Of a stretch of DNA of 64,000 bases, positions 47,871-61,988 are shown in pieces. The position numbers and the translations under genes were made by a program. The notes beneath the pieces were generated by a model, which made no database searches, was not told the DNA's origin, and saw only the letters and a list, made by a program, of their open reading frames with translations. Source of the DNA: Cheilinus undulatus (lineage: Eukaryota; Chordata; Actinopteri; Labriformes; Labridae). How positions within the stretch are numbered: position 1 is the stretch's first letter; every line of letters starts with the position of its first letter. Location: NCBI RefSeq assembly GCF_018320785.1, contig NC_054877.1:33068151-33132150 (forward strand), read 5' to 3'.

Positions 47871-48055
47871 ATGTTAGTGCAGTGTTGGCTCAGTGCTGCT
47901 CTCTCTCGCCCAGTGCATTGTGGTCTGTGTGTGTTAAAGGAAGCTGCTGCACCGGAATCTGAAGAATTTGAGGTGTCCGCCAAGTCTACTGTTCATCGTC
48001 GGCTCGACTATCTGTACCTCCAGCTACACTGTACTTTCAGCGGACAAACTAAAAG
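47871..48055 (+). other. SEPTIN2: Probable non-coding first exon and core promoter of SEPTIN2
   Basis: GC-richer sequence ending at a good donor, AAAAG|GTAAAG (GT at 48056). It contains CACCGGAATC, an ETS-like site, and no TATA box. The next acceptor is at 49510. It is placed by position and splice signals only. The start is not determined. Confidence 0.5.
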
Positions 48056-49510
48056 GTAAAGCTACTAACTAAACTCTATGTCAGCACCAAGTTTCCTCAA
48101 CGCTTTGTTAACCGCAGACAAACCGACGACGCTAACATTAGCTGTTTTAAGTTAACATCCCGCAGGAGAAGCTACTCGGCTAGTTAGTTGATAATGCTAT
48201 GCTAAGCTTGTCTTGTTCCAGTTTACTGAACTGCTAGCGGGGTCGGTAGCCTTGGCAAAAAGCCTACACCAGGCGTATTTTAATAGTTTTCAAATGACAA
48301 GTATCAGTATGTAAAAGGATTTTTTAAACGAGGATGTGAGCATCAGCACATGTCACACCCACTGCGCTGTTACCGTTATAAAAATAGCCGATGCTAATCA
48401 ACCAGCTAATTTAATACAAGTAACGTACTCTAACGGAAGGAAAGTTAGCTAGTTAACGTAAGTTTCACGCTTGTCCATTCATTTTCTTTTCGGATATGGT
48501 GTTTATTTCTTTTAAATTAGCTCTAACTAGCTTCTAAACTAGCCTTGGTAAAGCCAGGTCAGATTTAAGGCATTTCACCCCGACAGTCTGGGTGCTGTGG
48601 GTGTGTTTCCCACGGTTTCACTTCATTTACTCAAAAATCCTTTTACAACATTAGAGTCAGGTCGTAAGCATGATAACTTCGGAATAGTAGCCTTGATCAA
48701 TAACATAAGCAAGACTTGATCTCTTTATATCCTCTCATTGTTGCAGATTTAGTGGCGCTTTCTTAGCTGGAAAAGTAGTGTTTTTTTGTGGTGAGACTCA
48801 GTCAGCACTCTCACAAACCTTTCTGAGCACAAACCAGACTTCCTGTCTCTCACACAGGCATGTCAGTGAGCACTCTTGTGAAGTACCCTCCATTTCAGAC
48901 AAGGTTCATGTAGACCTGTAATGTTGCTAAACTTGAGTTTAAGAAGCAGCTAATTGATAAGCTTCTGTATGTGTTAGGAATGCTACGATGCCAGTAAAAC
49001 TCAAACATCATTCATACCTGTTTGGCTAGAAAAGTAACAAAAATAAAAGTCCTTGGCACCCAGTGATGGTTGGGTAATTCTTGTTTTCCTTTTGCTGTGT
49101 GTCTAAATTGCAGAGGTTCATTGGAAACATTTCAGTAGGGAAACTTCAGTGTATTTGTGCGATTTAAACAGAGTTTTCTCACCAATCTTATGAAAAAAAT
49201 ATGCAGCATATTTTTCTGTTTTTAGTGAGCAACCTTTACCCAGTACTCTAAGAGACAAAAACCTATTTTTTAAATCTTATTGCGACTCTTAAAGGACTTA
49301 AGAATTTGCAGTATTTGCAATGCTATGTATATGAGTGAACCATCCCATGGTCAAAATAGGACTGAAGATCTGTGGTTTTATAACAAATGCTTTTGTAATT
49401 GTTATTACTATTAACAGTTGAAACAAAAGGTTTATACCTTACAGTGCCACAAAGTGCTGAAAATTTGAATAACCTCGCTGTATGTGACACATCCTGTTCT
49501 TTTCTTTCAG
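48056..49510 (+). other. SEPTIN2 first intron (5' UTR intron)
   Basis: No recognised elements. Rich in GCTA/TTAGCTA words near the start. Confidence 0.4.
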
Positions 49511-49528
49511 GGCTATCAAGGAGAAAAG

Positions 49529-49552
49529 ATGTCTCAGGCTGACAAAATGAAG
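49529..49552 (+). CDS. SEPTIN2: SEPTIN2 coding exon 1
   Basis: Encodes MSQADKMK. The exon starts at 49511 after TTTCAG; context GAAAAG precedes the ATG; donor AAG|GTAAGA. Confidence 0.88.
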
Positions 49553-52500
49553 GTAAGACGGACATTATATAAGACCTGATACAGTATGTAGTGACACATT
49601 TCTATTTTTGCTCCAGGCACTGTAGAGAAGAGCTGTTATGATCATGAGATAAGTGTGCGTGATATGCAGTTATTTCTCCTAGTTAAATGTCATGAGATGG
49701 CTTAGTTCTGTTATGAATATAAACAAAACTCTCTACTGTCTTTTAATTCAATTCAGGACTTTGTAAGGAAACCTAACCTAGATTAAATGTATGTCTTATA
49801 CATGAAAGAGGTTGTTCACTGCTACATGTTGCACCTGCTGATGTAGTTCGTTTGCAGTCACATGAAACCAATGGGGGGCAGGAAGTGAAGAACAGCTGTT
49901 AGGAATGAATGGGAATGAGTGCTGTTAATATATTACAACTCTAAATTGACAGGTATGCTGCAGTAATCATCAGAAAATTTTTATATATACGAATATGATC
50001 CATACACTTTACATAAAGCGTGATTTTTCCCAAGGGTTATCTGGTTTACCTGGTGTGGAAGCGATCAATATCACATTGTACTTGGTCAGTGTGACCTCCT
50101 ACACCTCTTAGTGTCGAGCATTGTCTGGCCAGGTGAGGGGAGACGAGTAATGAGGAGTCTTGTACTGAGCTAAGAGGCTAGCTGGCTCCTTAAACAGTTC
50201 TGTCATAAACATGCTTTTAGTGGAAACTGTGATATATCCTACAATTTACCATATAGACATCGTGGGTTGAGTGACCCAGTAATGATGTCCCCTTCACAAA
50301 CGACGAAGTGGCTTTTTAATGTGAACCATGGTAGCTAGCTCTTGTGTGAGCACCAGTTTTCTCTCCTACATTATTGCTGTTATTTAATACACATTTAAAA
50401 ATGCCAAAATGGTACCAAATGAAGAGTTAAACCATCTTGATCTCTAAAAAGAAACAAATTTCCCTTCACAACAGGCAAGACTAGACAGGATCAACTGTGG
50501 AAACACGGTTTATATCAGGATGTGCTTAACCGTGGTAGACTGTACAGAGCTAACCCACACTGTTTAGTGGGAACAAGGGGTTGACTGATATCCGATATGC
50601 ATTTATTATGACATACAAAATGTACTTAATCTGTCATAAGTAGAATTGCTTGATAATTGCCAGACTTAAGTGTTGATTGCCTAGTACTCATGTAACAACA
50701 GATAAGATTGTATGCGGGACATTTGGTTAGACTGTGGAGTGTGAAATTAAAGCCACACTCTGTTGTTGAGTCTACGTAGTACACTTTGGGATTATTTTAT
50801 TTTTTAAATTATCTGTAAAATAAAATGCCAATCTTAACCAAATGCTAAATATCATCATATCATATAATCGTCCACACGGATAATTGGTCAACTCCTAGTG
50901 GGAACGGACCATATACAGACTGCAGGCTGTAGATGGTTACTCCTTGAGCTTTTTAAACTTTTGTGTGTCACCTGCTGTTGGGACTCAAAAGTGGTTCAAT
51001 ATTTTTTGCAATTTGAACAGTTTTAACAGTCAGAAACAGCACAAAAATTTGGTATTTTGATAGCACTTCTCTATGCGAATTATCTTCCTGCCCCCCATCT
51101 GGAGTTCTTGGTTGCAAAGAACCTATGGTTCCAATTCAGGTATCAGTACTCAATGAAATACAGTTGTTGTGGTGTATCATTTTGAAAAGTCAGATAACTT
51201 TGAGAATAAAGGGGAGCAGTGCCTTCTCAGCAATGATTACTTCCCTTAGAAATGTATGATGACTTTGTTTTGAACACCTGCTATTGTTTTTCATGAGCAG
51301 AGGTAATCCACCCAGTAACTGTGTCATCAAATTACCTTTTGTTTTAAGTAGAAGATTTTACTTCTCATTATCACTGTTATTTTCCACCTCTTGTAGAGTA
51401 GGATCAAGGCTAATCAAAATACAGTGTCATACTGTATTTCACAACCATTTCACAGTTTGTTAACAGCTGTAACAAACACTTCAATAGGAAACGTGCTTTT
51501 CACTGTTTTGTCCTATGAAGTTCAAGCATAATTTTTGCAACAATATTCTTGTTAGTTTGGATGTCAACCCTGCTAGTTAAGATGACTCTTGCACCTCTAT
51601 GGTGCAGCCAAACAGTGATACAACTGAAGTTACAAACTAATTTGTTTCAATGAAAGTTTTAGAGTGACCTTTCCAGCAAATCATACACAACCTGAACAAA
51701 GCTGATGCAACTGGGCTCTCCCACCCATTTCAGTGGGACAATTTGTGCCTTGTACACATTACTTCCTGTCTTTGGAGTTGTTCCCAACATAAATATTACT
51801 GAGTCACTCAGGCAAATGCTCTGTAGGCTTCTCACCCCCCCCCCCATGATCCTCAGATGTGTTAGCAGAAAGGCCCAAAGGCAGAACAAGACCACACCAG
51901 ATTTTAGGCTCTTCAGCTACTGAAAGGATGAGGAAGGGAGGGTTTGTACATCTTATCCACTGTGAAGCCAACATGAGCAAATCTAAGAAGAATGTGGACA
52001 GTCAGGGATTTATTTGAAGTTGCTTCTGTCTTGCTACTGGAGCAGTTAAATGCTGTCCTGTGTCTCCTTGGATTTTCAAACTGTGTAAGAGGGTAATAAA
52101 CACTGGAATGATGGGTGGAAGGTCTTTAGTAAATAGACTGCAGAGAAATCACTGTTGCCCTCTGAAATGACCTGACTGTCTGTGAACAGATGTCTCCTTA
52201 ATAGTTACTGCGGTAGCTGTAATAGTATGTTGTCACATTTTACTATGATAAGGCTAAACCTTGTTTTTACTGTGACCTGGTTTAAGTCGAAGTCATGCAT
52301 GTGGATTTTTTCAACTTCTGTTTTGATGTCACCAAACATGTTTTTCCAGAAACTGATTACATTTGTGATGTTGTTCTCCTTTTTTTACAGCAGGGACAGT
52401 TCAACAACCCTGAGACTCCAGGGTACGTTGGATTTGCCAACCTGCCAAATCAGGTTCACCGCAAGTCAGTAAAGAAGGGATTTGAGTTTACGTTGATGGT

Positions 52501-55500
52501 GGTAGGTGAGTGTGTCATCTGTTTTTCAGACCCTAATACCTTTATTTTTTGTCATTGCAGCACTGAATTTATTTATTTAGTTTATTTACTTAATATCTTT
52601 TTTCTTGCATTTCTTGCAATTTACAGTTGTTGCTGTGATAAGTTTCTTTTTGCAATTTAACTCATCTTTGACCTCGTTTTCAGTAATGCATAGAAATTTT
52701 TCAGCATACACAGATTCAGTAGTCACTAACATGTCCCATCAGTGCTCAGCTGGCGCAGCAGCAGCGTAAACTCTTGATGTGAAAACAGTGACTGTTGTGT
52801 GAGCCTCCCTGCTCGCCTGTGAGGGGGGAGGGTAAAAGCTCCCCTGAACGCTGCTGCTCATCCTTTTTGCTTTAAAATAAACCAGAGAGGAATGCAGCCA
52901 GCAAGGCCTCGAGGGTCCGATTCACACAGTGGACGAGGGCCTGCTTGTCTTTCTACTTCAAGAATACTAACTGACTGCTTATTTAACCCTGAGTGAGACC
53001 TGAGTTCTCAAATAAATCACTGCTATGCTGCACATTTAGACAACTCCACTCATACCCCACTGATAGATGATGAATGCTTTCTAGGAAGTTTTATAATCTG
53101 AATACCTCTAATACTGTTATATAAATGATATATTTGATGATTCTGATCTTGTACTCACATGTCTGGAACTTTTCCAGACAGGATGTAGTAAAGCATGTAA
53201 AGCTTTGGCTCTGATGGTAGGAAGCACACACCACCAGCGCTCAGGCCTGAACCCAAGTTTGTTCACACAATCTTCATATTCTCTTTCCTGCTTTTGCAAC
53301 ACTGCTGCTGTTTTCCGTAAGAGTTATTTTTTAACAGTGCAAGAATAAAAAAAGACTAAATGCTCAGTGGGTCTGCAAAAATTATTTGAAAGAAGGTATT
53401 TTTAGCGTGGTACAAAGTCACTCTTTTTCAGCCTGCCTTCTCTAAACTGATGATGTTCATATTCTTTGTTTTATTTTTATATTCTTGCAGTAGTTATGCA
53501 CTTGCTGTAGCTATAAAGGAAAACATGGGCAGTTTAATAAGCAAGATGACTTATTAATGACTGATTTTATATGCTTTTAATTTTTTTTTTTTAGTTAACT
53601 TAAGATTTGACATCAATTTTTAACCTTTTTTGGCATGTATGGTATTATTTATCAATAATATGTCATGCTGTATTAATTATGGCTTACAAGCTTTATTTAT
53701 AAAACATTTTTGATTGTGGTATGCTGATATGTGGGCAGTTGTGTGGTCATAAATGGTAACTGTATACACACTGGTAGATTCACACAAATTAGATTCCCAA
53801 TGGATAAACAAAGTTATTCGAAGTTGAATGTAACAGAAAACAACTTCAGTTGTTTAGTTTTAGCACATGGAGTAAATTGTAAAAATTAAATCTCAACTGG
53901 TCTAGCCCCAGGACCCACTATCACCTCCTTGATGAGGAATCATCCCCCAAATTTCCAAAGATTTTTGACCATTCACATTTATAGCTCTAATTGGTAGAGT
54001 GGGACCCAAAAGTGGGTTGCAGAGCTGTTTTCCCAAGATAACAAGGTACTTCCTCAAGAAATGACCAAATATGTCACGCTATCTTAGAGAACTGTGTGAA
54101 ATAAGAATGCACTTTCAAACGTGTTTGTTGTGTCCTGTCTCTTTGTTTAACCACATTTCATTACATTTGGGACCAAACTACGACATGTCTCATTAAATAA
54201 ATTTGAGTGATTAATTTCTCTTATCTTTGGGTCTGGATTTTCATAATAAAGAGGTGGTGGGTCTTGAGTTATTAGGGATGCAGGATATTGGTAACCTTGC
54301 AAAGCAGATGGATACGCCCATTTCCTTGTTTTTCACTGGCAAATCCATCTTGTTAAAGGGATACTTAAACATTTTGGCAAATTGGCCCACTGCCATAATT
54401 CCTATAGTCTTAGTAATAGGTCTGTTTCCTTTAGTTGTCCGTGCAAGCTGTTTCTAGAGGTGGGGGGGACCATTAAACCAGCTGCACCGCGAACGCTATT
54501 TTAATAGACGGAATTCTTGCTTTCCCTCATCAAACTCAACAAATACACAATCCAACAACTCCAAAACGCTCTCATGGACAAGTTGTGACCTGCACATTCA
54601 CCACCATGATGAAATCCTACTTTATTTAATTTTTATCAAGCTTTATTTGACAGTGACTTAGCAAACTGATTGTTTCAATGTCCTCTTTCCTCAAAAGGTG
54701 AATCTGGACTTGGGAAATCCACCCTGATCAACAGTCTCTTCCTCACCGACCTTTACCCTGAGAGGGTCATCCCTGGAGCAGCAGGTAAAACATGAACGTG
54801 TCCAAAGCATTTCTTAAACCTGTGAATTAAAACACCTGGTAAAGAAATACAACATGGCACTTTTATTCAAAGAAGGATATGGATTTATTTTATCCCTTTT
54901 TCTTCTTTTTAACAGAAAAGATTGAAAGGACAGTTCAGATTGAGGCATCGACAGTTGAAATTGAAGAGCGAGGAGTGAAGCTGCGTCTCACTGTGGTCGA
55001 CACACCAGGATACGGGGACGCCATCAACAGCCAAGACTGGTATGAAATCTTTTAAGGGTGTATGTTGATGACAAGACAAGGTATTTCTAGTCTCAGATTA
55101 CAGTGTTAGTCCTGTGATCTTCAACCATGATGAGATACTAGCCTTGTTTTGGTCAAATCATTTAAATACTAAGAACAGAAGTGAGAGAATTAAGTTTCCT
55201 AAAGTCTCAATGAGACCCTTAAACAACTGTAACCAGGCCCTTGGATCTCAATAGAAATGTATAATTATATTTTCTCAAAAAATTGTTCAGATTCAAATTC
55301 CTGCTCATCTAGCTGAAGCAGCCAGACAGGTTACAGATGAGAATGATTAACCCCCCCCCGAAAATGTATTTTTTTTTAAAAAGGATTTCCCAAATGCTGT
55401 TAAACAGAGCAAGGAATTTCTAACACAGCTTTTTCAAACATCTTGGTTTTATTTTGGATGCTTTCATTGTTTTACTTTGCACACAGTTATAAAATTATTT

Positions 55501-58500
55501 CACAAAAACTGCCAGGGTCAAAATTATTAGCCCCCCTGACCCTAATGGTCATTTATGTCTCCTTTTTGCTGGATAACAGCCTGCAGTCGTTTGTTGTAGT
55601 TTTCAACAAGTCTCAGACATGTCTCCTGAGGAATCTCAGCCCATTCTTCTTCAGCCACTCTCTCAAGCTCCTCCAGTCAGGGTGTTGTGCAGGCCAGTCA
55701 GTATTGTTCACTTTGCTCTTCTGGAGGTAGATCTCTACCAGGAGCGACATACGTTTTGGGTCGTTGCTGTGATAGAAGACAAAGCCACAGCCCAGACTCA
55801 GTTTTCTGATGACTGCTTGTTTTCTCTCAAAATCTTCAAATATCCTTGTCTCTTCATGATTCCTTCCACCTCTACGCGATTCACAGTTCCAGATCGCTTA
55901 AGCATCCCCACAGTATAACACTCCCATTGCTGCATTTCACTGTGGGGACGGTGGTTTTTGGGTTATATGCCTCTCCCATCTTTCTCCAAACATAATCAAT
56001 GTCTCTCTGCCCAAAGAGCCCTAGTTTGGACACACCTGACCAAAGGACATCCTTCTAGTATGCAAAATCTTTATCCATTTTGTCCATAGCATACTTCAGT
56101 CTGACTTGAAGGGATCTCTTCTGCAGAAGTGGAGTTTTTTCTTGGTCTGCAACCTCTCAGTCCATTCCTGTGCAGGGCTCTAGTGATGGTCTTCTTTGAG
56201 ACTACAATTCCTGACTTGTCATTCACTAGTGTCTTAACAGTTGTCCTGGGGTCTTTAGACACATTTCTCACTAGTTTTCTTTCCAGAGTCTTTAAGATCT
56301 TTCTATTCTATTCTGTAATATTCTTCATGAAACAATAAGTTTGTAGTTTTGCTTGCACGATATACATATAAAACCTTTTCCCCTTTATCTTCTGAATATT
56401 ACAGTGATTTAGATTTTTTTCCCCTAAAAATGTTGACCTTTTTGCACAAAAATTAACAGATGCTCTTCATTTTTTCACCTTTTAGGTTGGTGCTGACACA
56501 TTATGTTTCTAATCATGGTTTGAAAAAAGAAAAGCATACATGTGTATGTCTAATTTTGATAACGTCAGGGCAGTCAGTGTGCCATGCCCCTTCTGAGATC
56601 TTTGGTGCCCCCGTAGAGGTGCCCAGACCCCAGGTTGGGAACCACAAATGTACAGAATTATATAAGACAAGGACTTCTTTCATTCTACACCTGTGAGAAT
56701 GTGTGAATAACTAAAACAAACAGAGAAAACACATCTAAATGACTATGAAGACTATCTAAAGTTATATCATTTAGTGAATTTAAATGACCTGCCAGCATTT
56801 TGAGTGTATAAAATCTTAGATTATTGGAGTAATATTCCTTTATTTGTGGGCTTACTAAGCTGTTCAGATGTGGTGTAAAAAAAATAAACAACCTACTTAT
56901 AAGAATGAAATTCTGCATTGTTAAGACATGTTGTTGATATTTTCCTTTTTCAGTTTCAACACCATCATCAGCTACATAGACGACCAGTTTGAGCGTTACC
57001 TCCACGATGAGAGTGGCCTGAATCGCAGACACATTGTTGACAACAGAGTTCACTGCTGCTTCTATTTCATCTCCCCACTTGGTCATGGGTAAGTCCTTAT
57101 TATATAAATGAAAGATGCTACATCAAGGGTTTCAGTTAGTGAAAGTCAAGGTCCTTTTCATTTTATTAACCTTATTTCAAGCACCGTCTTTCCCCTCCTG
57201 CGTTCTGATCTCTGATTCATTCCTGTGTCTGTCTTTTTCCTGCCTGAGCAGCCTGAAACCTCTGGATGTTCAGTTCATGAAGGCCATCCACAATAAGGTC
57301 AATGTGGTTCCTGTCATTGCCAAGGCAGACACGCTCACCCTCAAAGAGAGGGAGAGGCTCAAGCGCAGGGTGAGGACAACACAGTCAACCATTGTTCAAG
57401 ATTTTTTTTTCCAGTTTGCTGAAATAAACCACAGCTATCATGTGCTCATGGTCACTGCTGCTACCACTCAGTTCTGTACTTAACTGAAACAGGGACATAA
57501 ATCATATATCTCTGACCATGAAGTAGAGAAAATCATCCTAGGATGGCAAATAAGTGTCCGTACATCCTGTTCTACCATTAAAGGTTGTAAAAGATGATAA
57601 TAATGTGTTTGGTTGTCAGATTCTGGATGAGATTGATGAACATGGAATCAAGATTTACCACCTTCCTGATGCTGAGTCAGATGAAGATGAAGACTTCAAA
57701 GAGCAGACCAGGATCCTCAAGGTAAACTCGACTCTCTGAAAGCCTCTTAACATTGTCTCTCAGTGGACATTAAATCATTTTTCAGTTAATCAAATAGTCA
57801 GCAATGTCTCATCGAACAAAATGCCACTAAATCCATCTGTTTTTAGCCTTGACTTTTACTTCTTCAGTCATTTGTGTGGTGAAACCATGACTGAAGACAC
57901 TTAAACATTTCTTCTTTTCCAGGCTAGCATTCCATTTGCAGTTGTTGGATCCAACCAGCAGATTGAGGCCAAGGGGAAGAAGGTGAGGGGCCGTCTGTAC
58001 CCCTGGGGAGTTGTGGAGGTGGAGAATCCAGAGCACAATGATTTCCTCAAGCTTCGGATCATGCTGATGTGAGTGATAGAGTTTACTAAAACCATAACTA
58101 ACTGAAACTGTATGTCATTCCTACCAAACTAGCTTAAGACCCTTTTTTTTTTTCAAATTACCCTGCATTTTTGTCTTTTGACATGAGCATACAGAGTGAA
58201 GAGAGGAAAAGGAAGCTAAACCCACCGTTTATGCACTTCTTTAAAACAAGTTTAAAATTTGCTCCCTCTAAATCTGAGTATATCCTGTCTTTTCCTACAA
58301 ATGCTGAAGAAACCACAGCCAGCTTGTTAGTTTGCCAGTGTGCTTTCAAACACAGTGAGAGTGAGTCTACCCATGCCAATAGACTCTTTGTTAAGGTGCA
58401 GCTAATTAGAGAAGGGATGGAGCCAAAGCGGGGAAGTAGAAAAACATTAGCTGTGTCCCAAATTGATACTAAGTGCTGAAAGCACTGACAGTGTGAAGTT

Positions 58501-61500
58501 GTTTGGTGAAAACAAAGATTATATAACGCTGTAGTTTGTCCCCATCAGAGATAAAATGGACATTATGACATTTACACATTTTGCTGATTCTGTTACAACT
58601 GGTGTACAAACCAAATGTTAGAAGTCATACAGTTAATAAAGAAAGCAGTATGCCCAATAGTATGAACCATGCAACTGCAAGACTTTTTAGGGGGCGCCAC
58701 TGAGCTATTTATCCATGCCTGCCTATAATTTCACCAATGATCTCAAGACCAGCAAGTTTGGTAAATGTAAAGACATTTCAAGACCCTCTAGAAACGTCTT
58801 CATGATTCATCGCAAACAACAACAGCAGTACTTGCAGGCAAATAGGCTTGCAAAGTAGATTTACCCATATTTCGGGGCACAAATAAATACATGGGATAGA
58901 AAAGACCACCATTATGGAATCTGAAGCATCTATTTGGTACATCATTGATTTGCTGAAGGGACTTCGAAGTGTGCCACATTTTTTGAGAATTCACGAGTTA
59001 ACTTCATTCTCTGTTATCCCTCAGACTACCTCCGATTTCCACCTGCGCTGCAATCTGCTTGCGAAGCGCACAGCACAGAAAATTGCTCTAGTCAATCTTT
59101 TTAGTTCCCCTGTTGAGGCTCTGGGCTTTCCTTGGCACGCCCCAGAAGCACCTGCTTTGCTGGAGAAATGTGCCAGGTCTATTTTAAACACCGGATGCTG
59201 ACAAACCGCAATTTGTTTTGTCTTTTGTGATCATGTGTAGTTTTTTTTTTGCACGTAGAAATAAAAAATCTGTCTCAAAAAGGTTCTTATATTTCCACTG
59301 TCGAGCCAAATCTCTAGTTTCTAAATCCTACTTGAGTATTTGACTGTGATTTGTCCACTCCCTCTTACAGAACCCACATGCAGGATCTGCAGGAAGTGAC
59401 CCAAGACCTCCATTACGAGAACTTCCGCTCAGACCGCCTGAAGCGGGGTGGCAGGTTGTCCTCCCATGGTTACGTTCTGCCTCTGTCTCCTGCGTACGTC
59501 AGCTTGCTTTTCTGCACCTCCCCCACCTCAAACAGCAAACCTCTGCATAGACCTGCTGGATGTCAAATATTATAAATGCATACATTTAATATTTAGAATC
59601 ACAACAAATGCCGCACATTTTCTAGTAATTGAATATCCAGATAAATGTGAATGAAGCCTAAGGTAGTAGAAATATGTTAGTGTGATGGATTGAAATGTTA
59701 TTGAACTTTTTCATCCTGCAGTAGTGTAGATCTAACTCATCATTCTGCGTGTTAAACAGTGCAGTGAGGCAGAATTTTAATTATATACTGTGGGCTTCCG
59801 TGGTTTGTGGTTTCACATGGTTAGTTTGTAGCTAAATGGTGTGTGTAGTTCAAGTATCAGTGGAGGATTTAAACTGGATTAGTCTGTCATTTAACATAGA
59901 GTGGATATTTAATCATTTAACCCTCAAAGTAGACCAGAAAATCCTCTAAAACTTTTCTCTAAAGCCAACCCAGGATAAGGGAGTGGTTTTACTGCCTTCT
60001 TATTGGCTCGCCATCGTCAACTGATGGCTGTGTGGTCTTGATTTGTCCGATCCCATGAGGTACATTTTTTTATTCTCCAGTTTGGGGGAGGTAACGCTGT
60101 TCCCCTGACTCTCACGCTCGCTGCTCCTCTCTTTAACTTGACTGCTTCTTCTCTTTCTAGTTATTTGTCGTAGACGCCCACTTTTCTATCACCACTAACC
60201 CACTGACTCCTCCTTCACTTTCTCAATGTGGCTTTTTGTCATGTTTGCCTTTTCAAATGGGGCAAAGTGCACTGTCAGGCATGCACGCACAAACAAGCTT
60301 CTCAGCTTAACCTGCCATTATGCTTTCTAAAGAAATACACAAAGTTGTTTCACATGTTTAACTAAATGTGCATTTAACTTTCTGATTCTTTTGTTGATTT
60401 GGAATGTTAAATTTTTGTCTTTGTTTGACGCAGAAAGGGACCGGAGCCAGAGGAAATGGACAAGGACATGATCCTGCAAGAGAAGGAGGCTGAGGTAGGT
60501 TAAATCAGATGTCACATGCAACTCGTCAGCTATTAGAAATGACTACATTTCCGATGGAAAACCCCACCTCACTGTCTTTATGTCAAGACTTGATAAAGCA
60601 CTAGCTGTGCAAAATACACATATTTACTTTATGAAAGGACTCAGATAGGCATGTTGAAAGTAATCTTATGTTTGTTTATGAAGCTAGAGCCAGTTCACAG
60701 TGAGTTTAGCACAAACACTGGAAGCATTGTGAAACTTTTGATTGGTATTTATATTTTTTCTTTCTTGTGCATGGACAGAAGTCAATATAACAGAGTGCTG
60801 AGACAAAAGACAGTGTATTGACCTCTGCAGTCCTCAATTTGAGTTTTACAGGAGAATTCAAAGCTTTGCATCACAGCATCCATGGATGGTAACCTCCATA
60901 AAACTCTGTAGGAGTCTTACATATTTAACCTTCTAGAACCAAAGTCTAACAAGAATATCTTACTGAAAACCAATCGTGATCATGTTCTTACCATGAATAT
61001 CATTTACTGTAGCAATCCTTTGCTGTGTCGTAACGAGTCAGGAAGTAACCGGTGCCCAGTCATGGTACTTTTACTAGCAGATATTAAATGCCAAACGTGT
61101 TTCTCACTGCTTTTGCTTGAAAATCAACATTTGCAAAAGTTTCAGTGGGAAAGTGCTGGAGCAGGTCAATTTTCTTGGCTGACCGCCGGGGTCAGCACCA
61201 CACATTTTCCTTTTTAACAAGAAATAAGAGTCACATTGGTTGTTTTTGTACGTCTACCAAGTGGCCTTGGCAAAAATGTATTCACCGAAGAGCTCCACCA
61301 TTCACAACTACAGCAGCGGTAGCCTATCCGCTCTGGAGAACTGATGTTTAGAATCTTACTGTATCTTGTCACTCTGATTGGCCCGCCAGCTCTGAGTCAG
61401 TTACTATGGTAACTGAGTCCGTGAGGCCAGTCTTGTCAGGAGCAGGTTTTCTTCAGTAAACCCAGAATTTGTCTCTGTCTCCTCGCTCTGGCATACGTGG

Positions 61501-61956
61501 TTTCATTTCTGCATACTTTCATTCATTCAGTTCCTATCAGGTACATTATTCAGGTAAACTCTTTCTAAGAATCAATTTTTTTTGTTTATTAATAGCACAT
61601 CACAAGACTATATTAAAAATACTTTTTTCAAAATCAAACATGACGTGGTTTTCTTGAAGAGCATAGATTGGGGGGGTGCATTACTTAACATGAAGTTAAT
61701 TTCTGTTGGTAAATGTCAATTTAAATAGGCTGAATTAATGAATTATTATGGAAAAAGAGTATTTTTTTTTTCAAACCAACATTACAATTAGGATTAAACT
61801 AGTGCACTAATCCACCAATCCCAAGGATTAAACTACTGATTTAGGCCTAATATAGACTATCACACTTAAAAACATCACATCTAACCATCAACTAAAATTA
61901 CAACTTTTGCAACTATTAACAACTCAGTATTATTAATTTATCCCAAACTCTTGCTT

Positions 61957-61988
<32 letters not shown>

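Noticed and set aside
56685-57086. 133-codon minus-strand frame
   Set aside because: It is antisense to the SEPTIN2 exon at 56954-57088, which fully explains the open frame.
58171-58479. 102-codon frame in a SEPTIN2 intron
   Set aside because: Not flanked by usable splice sites in phase and not similar to septin sequence.
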